A stretch of DNA of 64,000 bases, taken from G020350405 sp964513655 (GTDB lineage Bacteria; Planctomycetota; Phycisphaerae; Sedimentisphaerales; Anaerobacaceae). The stretch's first letter is position 1. Each line of letters begins with the position of its first letter. Below the pieces are notes generated by a model that did not search any database, was not told the origin of the DNA, and saw only the letters and a program-made list of their open reading frames with translations. A program made the translations under genes and the position numbers. The DNA is taken from the NCBI GenBank assembly GCA_964513655.1, contig CAZENQ010000002.1:60491-124490 (forward strand). Direction: 5' to 3'. This document shows, in pieces, positions 27,934 to 36,331 of the stretch.

Positions 27934-30174
27934 ATGGTAGAAGAAAGGCAAAGGTCTGTGAACAGAATACAAGGGCCAACTGGCATCAGACCGTTGGCGG
28001 CTGCCGCGCCGCTGACTCCGAAGGAGGTCTTTGGAATATTGCGCCGGCATGTCTTGATGATAATCTCCCTGACCATATTTGGCCTTGTGAGTGGCGGTGG
28101 GGCGTGGTATCTCTTAATGAGATACGCCCCAAAATATACCGCCCGGACATTTATCAGAGTCCTGCCCCCCATAGAAAAAGACCCTATGACCATAACTTCT
28201 GCCCAGGTGCAAAAGGATATTCAATATGGTTACCGTGTGTCGATGGCGAACCTTATAACGCGGCAGAGTACTCTGCAGAGATTGATTGACAGGGACAGAA
28301 TTCAGCAGACCGAGTGGTTCGAAGGTTTCGGTAAGATTAGGGATAAACGTATTCAGAAAGCCTTTAGGGAGTTGAGGAAAAAATTTGGTGCCAGTGCCCA
28401 GAGAGATGGCGAGTTCATTGTACTATCGATGACTTGTAATGACAGGACGGAATCTGCACTGATCGTAAACGAAATGGTGGATTTGTTTCTTACTTCGCAG
28501 GGCGCCACAAAGAAAGAGGAGATAGCTGGGAAATTGGCCGGGCTCATTGACCAGCAGAATAGTGTACAGAGAGACCTGGATTTGGCCGAGGCAGCACTGG
28601 CCGACGTGCGTGCGGCAACCGGTTTGACCGACCTTGAAAGACCTGCAACGCGTCAATTCCGGCACACAATCGAGTTAAGATTGGATGACCTGGAACTTGA
28701 GCAAAACACAATGACGCTGACAATAAAACAGGTTGAAGCCGATATAAAGAATCTCGAGGAACTGGCAACAGGGCCCATTAATGAGCAGATTGAACATCAG
28801 ATAGAGACTGACCCCGTTATGGTTGTTCTTGCACAGCAGCTTGCCTTTCAGGAGTCGGAACTGGCCGGCAGACTTACGAAGTTCGGTGAAAATCACAGAG
28901 TAGTGCGTCAAACACAAGAATTCATTAAAGAAATCAGAGAAAATAGAGCGTTAAGAAAAGCTGAAATTGCAGAGCAGACCCGACAGTCAAATCTTAAAGA
29001 TGCGCAAAACAGCTTGGTCGTGTTGCAGGAAAGGTATATAGAACTCGAGAAGTTGCGGCAGGAGATGGATGCAAAAAAAAGAGACCTGGATTTGGCTCGC
29101 GTGCAATATGAGCAGCGCGTGACCATAAGAGACGAGCGAAAACAGATGCTTGATGAAGTCAAGGCGCAGATAGAAAAATTGAAGATAATGCATGATGACC
29201 CCGAAACTCGTAAGGTACAGTTTGTTGGATATGCTCCTGAACCGCTGGAGGTAAGTTCTCCGAGATGGGAGTTTTATTTCCCCGGCGGAACAATATTGGG
29301 CCTCTTATCCGGCGTAGGGCTTGCATTTCTTATCGAGCTGCTCAATGACCTCGTGCGCACACCGAGGGACGTGGCCAGATTCCTCCACATTCCGCTTTTA
29401 GGTGTCATTCCTGATGCGGCCGAGGATGCACAGGTGAGAAACATTGACCACTGCCTGATTGTTCGCAAGGCTCCGTATTCCATTATAAGTGAATCCTACA
29501 GACGCCTTCGGACTAATCTGAAACTATCAGGCCCCGGGGAATCTCTCAAGGCTTTACTTGTTACCAGCGGCGCGGCGGGGGACGGCAAAACCTCTGTCGC
29601 GGTGAATCTTGCTACCACTTTTGTTGCAGAGAATAAAAATGTACTCTTTATAGATGCCAATTTCTGGCGCCCGAGGTCGCACGCTATCTTCCCACCGCCG
29701 CTGGCCGAGCAGGAGGCCGACGAGGAGACCCAATACGGTCTGAGTACGCTGCTTGCTGGGCTCTGTGGTTACCAGGAAATTATAAGGCCCTCTGGCATTG
29801 AAGGCTTTGATGTAATCGATTCAGGACCGTTGCCTCCTAATCCGGCGGAATTGCTCGGCGGCGCTCAAATGAAACAGTTGGTTAAACATCAACGAGAAAG
29901 CTACGATTATGTTATAATTGATGGCCCGCCTGTTTTACTCGTAAGTGCTACCAAAATTCTCGCCAAGCTTGTTGATGGTACTGCTCTGGTTTTCAACGCC
30001 AGCGCAACGCGCAGAGGCGCCGCCCTCAGGACTATTCGCGAACTCAGAGACGTGAACGCCGAAATAATCGGATGTGTGGTCTTCGCCGTAAAGGCTATGA
30101 AAGGCGGCTATTTCACCGAACAGTTCAGGTCATATCAGGAGTACCAGAAACTGCAGCTTGCTCATTCAATTTAG
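27934..30174 (+). CDS. Wzc-like chain-length determinant / bacterial tyrosine kinase
   Basis: This is a 746-residue protein. The chosen ATG follows GGAAG; an upstream TTG would add four residues. Two transmembrane helices (about 45-68 and 448-470) bracket a Wzz-type periplasmic coiled-coil region. The cytoplasmic BY-kinase domain has Walker A (SGAAGDGKTSVAVNLA), Walker A' (VLFIDANFWRP) and Walker B (YVIIDGPP). The C terminus is tyrosine-rich (YFTEQFRSYQEYQKL), the site of autophosphorylation in this family. It controls polymer length and export together with the Wza-like protein encoded upstream. The adjacent epimerase gene supplies a sugar donor. Confidence 0.92.
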   Translation: MVEERQRSVNRIQGPTGIRPLAAAAPLTPKEVFGILRRHVLMIISLTIFGLVSGGGAWYLLMRYAPKYTARTFIRVLPPIEKDPMTITSAQVQKDIQYGYRVSMANLITRQSTLQRLIDRDRIQQTEWFEGFGKIRDKRIQKAFRELRKKFGASAQRDGEFIVLSMTCNDRTESALIVNEMVDLFLTSQGATKKEEIAGKLAGLIDQQNSVQRDLDLAEAALADVRAATGLTDLERPATRQFRHTIELRLDDLELEQNTMTLTIKQVEADIKNLEELATGPINEQIEHQIETDPVMVVLAQQLAFQESELAGRLTKFGENHRVVRQTQEFIKEIRENRALRKAEIAEQTRQSNLKDAQNSLVVLQERYIELEKLRQEMDAKKRDLDLARVQYEQRVTIRDERKQMLDEVKAQIEKLKIMHDDPETRKVQFVGYAPEPLEVSSPRWEFYFPGGTILGLLSGVGLAFLIELLNDLVRTPRDVARFLHIPLLGVIPDAAEDAQVRNIDHCLIVRKAPYSIISESYRRLRTNLKLSGPGESLKALLVTSGAAGDGKTSVAVNLATTFVAENKNVLFIDANFWRPRSHAIFPPPLAEQEADEETQYGLSTLLAGLCGYQEIIRPSGIEGFDVIDSGPLPPNPAELLGGAQMKQLVKHQRESYDYVIIDGPPVLLVSATKILAKLVDGTALVFNASATRRGAALRTIRELRDVNAEIIGCVVFAVKAMKGGYFTEQFRSYQEYQKLQLAHSI

Positions 30175-30233
30175 CTAAGTACAAAGCATAATTATTACTG
30201 CATGACAAATCTGTTTGTAAAGGACTTCTTCTA

Positions 30234-31172
30234 ATGGATAGATTCTTGGTCACCGGCGGAGCCGGTTTTATTGGTTCAAATATCTGCAGAAAACTCGTCT
30301 CGCAGAACTGCTTCGTACGCGTAATTGACAACCTGCTGACAGGCAAAAAAGCTAATCTCGCCACTGTCTTGGACAAAATCGAATTTATAGAAGCTGACAT
30401 GGGCGACGAAAAAATCGCTCGCAGTGCCATGAAGGGTATCGATGTCGTTTTGCACCAAGGTGCCTTACCCTCGGTTCCGCGCAGCGTTGACGATCCAGCC
30501 GCTACACACAGACATTGTGTCGATGCCACCTTCACTCTTCTTTTGGCTGCCCGTGATGCTGGCATAAAACGTTTCGTATATGCATCGAGTTCTTCAGCCT
30601 ACGGTGATACCCCTACCTTGCCGAAGGTCGAGACAATGAAGCCTGACCCACTTTCACCTTACGCTGTTGGCAAACTCGTCGGCGAGTATTATTGCTCCGT
30701 TTTTTATAAGGTCTTTGGCCTTGAGACTGTTTCACTACGCTATTTCAACGTCTTCGGCCCACACCAGGACCCCACCAGCCAATACGCCGCCGCCATACCT
30801 GCCTTTGTCACCGCCATACTAAAGGACAAACCTCCCACCGTCTTTGGGGATGGACTCCAGAGCCGCGATTTCACCTATGTCGAAAATGTTGTCGAGGCCA
30901 ACCTCCTTGCTGCCGGTGCCGAACACACCGCCGGCCAGGTCCTGAATATAGCCTGTAGCCAGGCCGTGACCGTCAATGAGACGATTGATATAATTGACGA
31001 GCTTCTTGGCAAAAGTATAAAGCCCATCTACGCCGACCCCCGCCCCGGTGACATAAAGCATTCTCTTGCCGATATCACCCTCGCCCAAAAAACGCTCGGC
31101 TATGAACCTGCTGTCACGTTCAAAAAAGGCCTCCAACTCTCTATAGACTGGTATCGTGACAATCTGCTGTGA
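30234..31172 (+). CDS. NAD-dependent UDP-sugar 4-epimerase (WbpP/GalE type)
   Basis: This 312-residue extended short-chain dehydrogenase has the NAD-binding TGGAGFIGSN at the N terminus, the SDR catalytic Ser in ASSSSAYG and the YAVGK Tyr/Lys pair. HQGALPSVPRSVDDP closely follows the pattern of UDP-N-acetylglucosamine 4-epimerases (WbpP group). The C-terminal substrate domain (SLRYFNVFGPHQDP) is typical. It closes the exopolysaccharide operon 60 bp after the tyrosine kinase and probably makes a UDP-N-acetyl-hexosamine precursor. UDP-glucose specificity cannot be excluded. Confidence 0.9.
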   Translation: MDRFLVTGGAGFIGSNICRKLVSQNCFVRVIDNLLTGKKANLATVLDKIEFIEADMGDEKIARSAMKGIDVVLHQGALPSVPRSVDDPAATHRHCVDATFTLLLAARDAGIKRFVYASSSSAYGDTPTLPKVETMKPDPLSPYAVGKLVGEYYCSVFYKVFGLETVSLRYFNVFGPHQDPTSQYAAAIPAFVTAILKDKPPTVFGDGLQSRDFTYVENVVEANLLAAGAEHTAGQVLNIACSQAVTVNETIDIIDELLGKSIKPIYADPRPGDIKHSLADITLAQKTLGYEPAVTFKKGLQLSIDWYRDNLL

Positions 31173-31329
31173 CCAGTCCTATTACATCTCGCAAACGACC
31201 GGTTACAGACTTGTCATTACAACTCGAGCTAAGATTCCCAAACTCGCCTGTAACTCTCTGTTTGTTACCTTGAATTTACGTAGTATCAGTTTATAATGCT
31301 TCTGTATTCGCTCTCTGGAACTCTGCGAA

Positions 31330-31728
31330 ATGATAAAGGAACTTGTAAAACCTCTTGTGACTCGTGGTTTCACCTGCCTCGAGTACGCTATAGTTGTCTC
31401 TCTGACCGCATCTCTCGCTTTTGTCCTTGGACAGGGCTTGAACGCCATCAGTCCCAAGATATATGATTATTCCGCCGAACAGGATTTTGTTGAAACCCTG
31501 ATGCGAGATTCTAAAGCCGGCGAAATAACGTACCCCGAAACCCAGGAAGAGTTGCAGATTTATCGCGATGACCAGCTACGCTACAGACTCGAAACTTGGC
31601 GCATCCGCCTTACATTTGCCGTTTCATTTGCCATCTGCGCCGTCGTGGTTGCCCTCTTATTCAGAAAGTACCGACTGCTTCGATTCAGAGAACGCTTCAA
31701 GAATTACTACTTCCTCGACAAATCTTGA
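31330..31728 (+). CDS. Small two-helix membrane protein, unknown
   Basis: This 132-residue protein has hydrophobic helices at about residues 18-38 and 92-112. Between them is a charged extracytoplasmic or cytoplasmic loop rich in Glu and Asp. The C-terminal tail is basic. The start of the first helix (TRGFTCLEYAIVVSL) resembles prepilin/Flp-type N-terminal segments (GxTxxEYAIV). It could therefore be a pilin-like protein, but this is only a resemblance. The ribosome-binding site is weak. Confidence 0.55.
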   Translation: MIKELVKPLVTRGFTCLEYAIVVSLTASLAFVLGQGLNAISPKIYDYSAEQDFVETLMRDSKAGEITYPETQEELQIYRDDQLRYRLETWRIRLTFAVSFAICAVVVALLFRKYRLLRFRERFKNYYFLDKS

Positions 31729-31812
31729 CCATCCACTGCGGTTCACTTGATTATCTTGGCTTTGGAATTGTCCCCCCACGGCGCCAATGCGCCTATGCAT
31801 AGAGCGCTGGCG

Positions 31813-32349
31813 TTATGTCGTCTGACGCACTTTATTATTCAATTGCTCTGAAAAATCTCGGCGGCGAAGGGGAGAGCAGAATTCTATGGAGCTTTCGCTT
31901 TTCGTTGCCTTGTGGTTGGTTGTAAAACCCTGAATCACCCACACAAAAGTTCCGCCAATGACCACACACACCACCGCGATCGAACCCCACACAACGCCGA
32001 TTGCGCAAAGAACCACTAACGGTATTATCCACAGTAAATCATACCATGTTTCTACCGAGAGGGCCAAATCGGTGAACTCTGAGTGAAAATGCCAGACTGC
32101 GAAACTTGCCGGAATGCATAAAATCCAGAGAAGGGCGAAAACCAATTTCTTATACCGGCCGCAGTATTTTGTGATGTTGTTGCTTATAAAAGTTATGGTC
32201 CCGAAGATTGCCCATGGCACCACAAAACTCACACCTCCCCACCGTAAATCATACGGCTTTACCAAAAGCATGCTCACACCAAAAGCAATTATCGATGTGA
32301 TACACGCGAGCCGTTTGAAGCCTTCTTGTAAATTCATCTTTCCAAACAT
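31813..32349 (-). CDS. Multi-pass membrane protein, unknown
   Basis: This 178-residue protein has five predicted transmembrane helices (about 15-32, 38-58, 68-86, 100-118, 122-142) and a polar C-terminal tail. It starts at an ATG with a strong GGAGGTA ribosome-binding site. No family motif was recognised. It is convergent with the gene ending at 31728, and its codon usage is like its neighbours. Confidence 0.6.
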   Translation of the reverse strand: MFGKMNLQEGFKRLACITSIIAFGVSMLLVKPYDLRWGGVSFVVPWAIFGTITFISNNITKYCGRYKKLVFALLWILCIPASFAVWHFHSEFTDLALSVETWYDLLWIIPLVVLCAIGVVWGSIAVVCVVIGGTFVWVIQGFTTNHKATKSESSIEFCSPLRRRDFSEQLNNKVRQTT

Positions 32350-32636
32350 TGCAGTACCTCCAGTTTGAATCTCTACCGCATACCACTTAAAATCGTCATT
32401 TTAGTCAAGCCGCATTAGCTCTTGCGCGCTGGTTTCATGTAACTTTCCCCCTTAAAGCCCAATTTCTCTGCTTCAGCCTGTTTTTTCGGACTTTTCCTCA
32501 CCCTTGTTCGGCATTCGTCACTATTACCTCAGTATCTCAGTTAAATTTCTCGTTGCGTTTTTTAGCTGGAGGCAGTATTTTATTGCCTGGAAAAATGGTG
32601 AGCTAACTGTTTATCTAAAGTGGGCAGGGCGGTTTT

Positions 32637-33932
32637 ATGAAATGTTTCAAGTGCCGGCAGGACATTCCCGACAACTCCAGGTTTTGCTCGCAGTGTGGAG
32701 CCACTCAGGACGATGATCTCGAGGCTTTGCGCCAGGGTTGCATCGACGATGCAGTTGAGTGTGAACGTGCCATCGCCGAAGGCCACGGTGCCAGGCCGTA
32801 CATACGCAAAAATTTTGACAAACGCCTGCCGGAATGGCAGCGGGCCGCTGAGCTTGATGTTCGCGAAGCCCAATGGTTGCTCGCACGCTGTTTCGAGGAA
32901 GGTTTTGGCGTAGAAAGAAATGAGGTTCACGCTATCAGTTGGCACATAAAGGCGGCTGAGCAGGGCTATCCCTTGGCGCAAAATCATCTCGGCTCCTGCT
33001 ATCTAAACGGCAATGGTGTCCCGAAGGACCAGGCCGAAGCCGTCCAGTGGTACCTTAAGGCCGCTGAGCAGGGATATGCTATGGCCCAGTCTAATCTTGC
33101 CTGGTGCTTCGACACTGGCACCGGTGTTGACGTCGATGAGACGGAAGCAGTCAAATGGCATCGCAAGGCGGCCCAACAGGGCGATGACACCGGACAGTTT
33201 AATCTTGCCGTCCACTATGAATGGGGTAGCGGCGTGACTGAAGATAAGGCCGAAGCAGTAAAGTGCTATCGAAAGGCCGCTCTCCAGGGATATGAAAAAG
33301 CCCAGGAAGCTGTCGATAGGCTCACCGATGAGCTTGCTCAGGCGCAGAAGGACAAGGCCCAAAAAGCCAGAGATGCTGAACTTCGGTTCCGAACCGAATG
33401 TAAAGAAGCACTGGCCGACGGAAAACTAACTTCTGATGAAAAACACCAGCTCAATGAATTGGCTAAGTCCTTGGAATTGCCTGAAAAAGTTGCCAAAGAG
33501 CTTTTTGAGGATGAAAAAAAGACCTTCCTGAAGTCCCGCAGGAAACAGCATGCCAAGGATGCGGTGCTTAAGTTCCGCATTGCATGCAAAAATGCCCTGG
33601 CCGATGGTAAAGTTAGCGTTGATGAAAAGAATCAGCTCCGAGAGCTTGGCAAATCGTTGAAGCTCGCTCATGAAACCACAAAACATCTCTTCGAAGATGA
33701 AAAAAAGATTTTCCTGGCCAGCCAGAAGGTTGTGCCGACCAAAAACATCGAGTTGCAGTTTCGCAAAGCTTGCAAAAAGGTCCTTGCAGATGGCAAGGTT
33801 ACCCCCGATGAGAAAAATCAGCTAAAGAGTCTGGCAAAATTCTTCAAAATGTCTAACGAAGCTATGAAACAAACCCTCGCCGATGAGGTCAGGATTTTCC
33901 GACAAGGTAATCCCTCAAAGCCCACCTCTTAA
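32637..33932 (+). CDS. Zinc-ribbon/Sel1-repeat protein with three tandem C-terminal modules
   Basis: This 431-residue protein has three parts. An N-terminal zinc ribbon (CFKCRQDIPDNSRFCSQCG) is followed by four or five Sel1/TPR-like repeats (about 75-225; AVQWYLKAAEQGYAMAQ pattern). Then come three tandem modules of about 57 residues (240-425), each with the pattern FRxxCKxxLADGKxxxDEKxQLxxLxKxL and FEDEKKxFL. The modules resemble TerB-like or EF-hand-like helical units. The combination suggests a cytoplasmic adaptor or stress-sensing scaffold. The function is unknown. Confidence 0.85.
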   Translation: MKCFKCRQDIPDNSRFCSQCGATQDDDLEALRQGCIDDAVECERAIAEGHGARPYIRKNFDKRLPEWQRAAELDVREAQWLLARCFEEGFGVERNEVHAISWHIKAAEQGYPLAQNHLGSCYLNGNGVPKDQAEAVQWYLKAAEQGYAMAQSNLAWCFDTGTGVDVDETEAVKWHRKAAQQGDDTGQFNLAVHYEWGSGVTEDKAEAVKCYRKAALQGYEKAQEAVDRLTDELAQAQKDKAQKARDAELRFRTECKEALADGKLTSDEKHQLNELAKSLELPEKVAKELFEDEKKTFLKSRRKQHAKDAVLKFRIACKNALADGKVSVDEKNQLRELGKSLKLAHETTKHLFEDEKKIFLASQKVVPTKNIELQFRKACKKVLADGKVTPDEKNQLKSLAKFFKMSNEAMKQTLADEVRIFRQGNPSKPTS

Positions 33933-34004
33933 AGAACACCCTGAGGTCTCAATTGATTTGCAAACCGAAGCTCGTTTCGTTCCCTCTTAGCTCGGGCAAT
34001 ACTT

Positions 34005-34409
34005 TTACTTTACTTGTTCTTTCAGTTCTTGGGCATTTTGGATTAGCTCTTCCCTCGTTGGATACTCTTTCGGGGCAAGCTCAAATGTCCATTCATACGA
34101 ATCGACGATTCTGTTCGGATTCAGTATGCCGGCGAAAAAATCAAACGGAAAGGCATCATACCACGGCCCCTCCAACTTGCGATGCGTCTTAAGAGTCTCG
34201 TACCCCTCCTTACTTATCCTCACGTTATAATCGCCGTACCATTCGAACGAGACAGTAACCGGCGATTCGCCTATCTCCTCATCATTCAATGTAACCAAAG
34301 CCCCCTGCGGCTCTGTATTGATTGTCAGCCATCGTTCCACACACCCGCTGGCCAACAGACCCACAACTAAACTAACGATTATAACTGCCAATAGATTGCC
34401 ATTTCCCAT
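34005..34409 (-). CDS. PEGA-domain lipoprotein
   Basis: This 134-residue protein starts at the ATG after AAGGA. A hydrophobic signal ends in the lipobox LLASGC (about residue 22). A PEGA domain follows (about 28-75; INTEPQGALVTLNDEEIGESPV and VRISKEGYETL). Such domains fold as small Ig-like beta sandwiches on surface proteins. The C terminus is a Glu-rich helix. An upstream start would add 20 residues before the signal peptide and is unlikely. Confidence 0.8.
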   Translation of the reverse strand: MGNGNLLAVIIVSLVVGLLASGCVERWLTINTEPQGALVTLNDEEIGESPVTVSFEWYGDYNVRISKEGYETLKTHRKLEGPWYDAFPFDFFAGILNPNRIVDSYEWTFELAPKEYPTREELIQNAQELKEQVK

Positions 34410-34469
34410 AACACAGATCCTTAAAACTGCTGACTGGCTAAACTGCCATATTATAAACAAAAAGCGCAA

Positions 34470-34679
34470 AGCCGAAAGTCCAAACTTCCCGCCTTAGCGT
34501 TTTACTCCGCCAGTGGCTCCGGCTAAGTGCCTACTGTGCTGACGCTGCGCCGGATAGTGGTTGCGGCATTGTTAATATGCTGGACTTTGCCGCCCTCGCT
34601 GAGAATTCACTGCAAGCCCCGTAAGGGCACCATTGTGAGTATCCACAACTCGCAATTCGTCCTTGGGTACTCAACCAGC
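34470..34679. other. Spacer with a dispersed-repeat-like fragment
   Basis: About 210 bp with no gene. It contains GCCCCGTAAGGGCACC near 34617, similar to a short palindromic motif that recurs in many environmental bacterial genomes. No second copy is seen in this window. Confidence 0.25.
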
Positions 34680-35930
34680 TTAGCCCTGTCTGCACAGCAC
34701 CTCAGCGCCTTTGCCCTGCGCTATCAGCGACGTATACGAATCCAGTTCCTTCTGAGTCGTTGCGTCGGTAAGGTCGATGGTCTTCTGTCGCTCGGCCGAC
34801 ATATATCCCGCCTGGCACAGCTTCGTTATCTCAAGGCCATAATCCCAGTTCAAAAAGCCGTCTCTGCCGCCTAAAAACGCATTCCGGACCTCCTCAAACT
34901 CATCAACATAACCATATAGGTCCGCTTCATTAGGCTGGACTGCCAACAGGCCGCGCGATGCCGTCGCTTTCTCAAGAGCGGTCTCGGAATCCGCCACGGC
35001 CTCGGCTGCTGCGTCACCAATGAAAACCTCAAGCGGCGACTTCAAAGAGTTGACCTCAAATGCATAACCCGGCCCAAGCCCATCCATCGAAAGACGAAGA
35101 CCCTGCTTATCGTACATCCAGGAATTGGTAAACTGACCCTTTACAAGCTGGCTGCTCTCAGGGTTGCGGAACGTTACTGTCCCCGTGCAAAAATCTTCAG
35201 CCGGAGTCTTCCCGTAATCAACACCCATTTTCTCGAGCAGTGCCTGCCGATACTTCGGCTGGCTCCACTTAAGTAGCGCCGTCTCCGCATTGACCGAAAC
35301 CGGTTCGAGGAAGGTCACTGGCTTGCCTGCAGGCGTTAGCACAAACCACGATACCGCTATACTGTGACAGCCCATATCGCAAAGCACTCCCCCGCCTTGT
35401 CGCGTGGGGTCCCAGAACCAACCTTCATGAGGCCCGGCGTGCTCCTCCGAGCTGCGCGCAAGCGCAATCGGTCCCATAGCCTCTTGCACGGGCGCAAGCT
35501 GGGCCAGTGCGTTTTTGATGGCCTTCATATGTATCTGATTTTCAAAATACGCCGTAGCAAGCTTCGCCTCTTTCGCAAGAGCTACCAGCCGTTTTCCCTC
35601 CGCTACTGTCCGGCCTAACGGCTTTTCACAGATAACACCCTTCAACTCCGCACCCGCCTTGACCGCTTCGACTATCTGCTCGACAATCTCAAGCCGTGCG
35701 AGGTTCGGTGCCAGAACTGCCACCGCATCACAGCTCTTGCACAGTTCCGCCACGTTCGGCTGAACCTTGCACTTACCAAGCTCGTTTTCCTTGGCTGATG
35801 CAGCCAGCTCTTCCGCCCCTTTGAGTGAATAAACACCAGCCAGTTCGATGCCTCGCACCATCTTAAGCGCCACCGCGTGAAAATTCGCTATGAAGCCGGC
35901 CCCGATAAAACCTACCTTCAATCGTTCCAT
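34680..35930 (-). CDS. Gfo/Idh/MocA-family oxidoreductase
   Basis: This 416-residue NAD(P)-dependent dehydrogenase has the Rossmann motif VGFIGAGFIANFH at the N terminus, the catalytic-Lys region CEKPLGRTV near residue 100, and the C-terminal domain GGGVLCDMGCHSIAV containing the conserved Asp/His pair. It probably oxidises a sugar, inositol or sugar acid derivative; the substrate cannot be read from sequence. Planctomycetes carry many paralogues for carbohydrate use. It stands alone, divergent from the GLUG protein. Confidence 0.93.
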   Translation of the reverse strand: MERLKVGFIGAGFIANFHAVALKMVRGIELAGVYSLKGAEELAASAKENELGKCKVQPNVAELCKSCDAVAVLAPNLARLEIVEQIVEAVKAGAELKGVICEKPLGRTVAEGKRLVALAKEAKLATAYFENQIHMKAIKNALAQLAPVQEAMGPIALARSSEEHAGPHEGWFWDPTRQGGGVLCDMGCHSIAVSWFVLTPAGKPVTFLEPVSVNAETALLKWSQPKYRQALLEKMGVDYGKTPAEDFCTGTVTFRNPESSQLVKGQFTNSWMYDKQGLRLSMDGLGPGYAFEVNSLKSPLEVFIGDAAAEAVADSETALEKATASRGLLAVQPNEADLYGYVDEFEEVRNAFLGGRDGFLNWDYGLEITKLCQAGYMSAERQKTIDLTDATTQKELDSYTSLIAQGKGAEVLCRQG

Positions 35931-36256
35931 ACTGACGCAACTCCTTTCTTTGAATGTCTCTTAAACCAGATACTACCGCACTGCCTACCGATAATTTTCA
36001 GCTGATTCTATCATTAGCCAAGCCACTAATCAATTATTGCTTTGCCGATACTCTCGCGAGCAAACATACCACCAAACCACAAATCTGCCCTTTATCTATT
36101 ACCTACAACCGAAATCCTTGTCTCAATTCACTCAAATATGTTTTCTTATCGCCTCTGCCCGTCTGTCGCACGTCCCATAAAAGCCCATTAACTGCGATAA
36201 AGCAAGCGTTACAAAGCACTTATGCCATCCGCCGACGCCGGCATCCCCTAATAGTC
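35931..36256. other. Intergenic stretch before the GLUG-protein promoter
   Basis: I see no convincing gene, repeat or RNA. The plus-strand open frame continues through it but lacks coding character: no signal peptide and unordered composition. Confidence 0.5.
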
Positions 36257-36285
36257 TTGATTTTGCTTGCCATAAATGGTATAAT
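36257..36285 (+). promoter_or_regulatory. Near-consensus sigma70 promoter for the GLUG/dockerin gene
   Basis: TTGATT (36257-36262), a 17-bp spacer and TATAAT (36280-36285) lie about 45 bp upstream of the chosen start. A GAGGAGG at 36295-36301 sits 30 nt upstream of the ATG, too far to serve it directly. Confidence 0.6.
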
Positions 36286-36331
36286 GTTAAGTCCGAGGAG
36301 GTGCCGCCTTCTGTTTAAGTATGGTAAAAAA

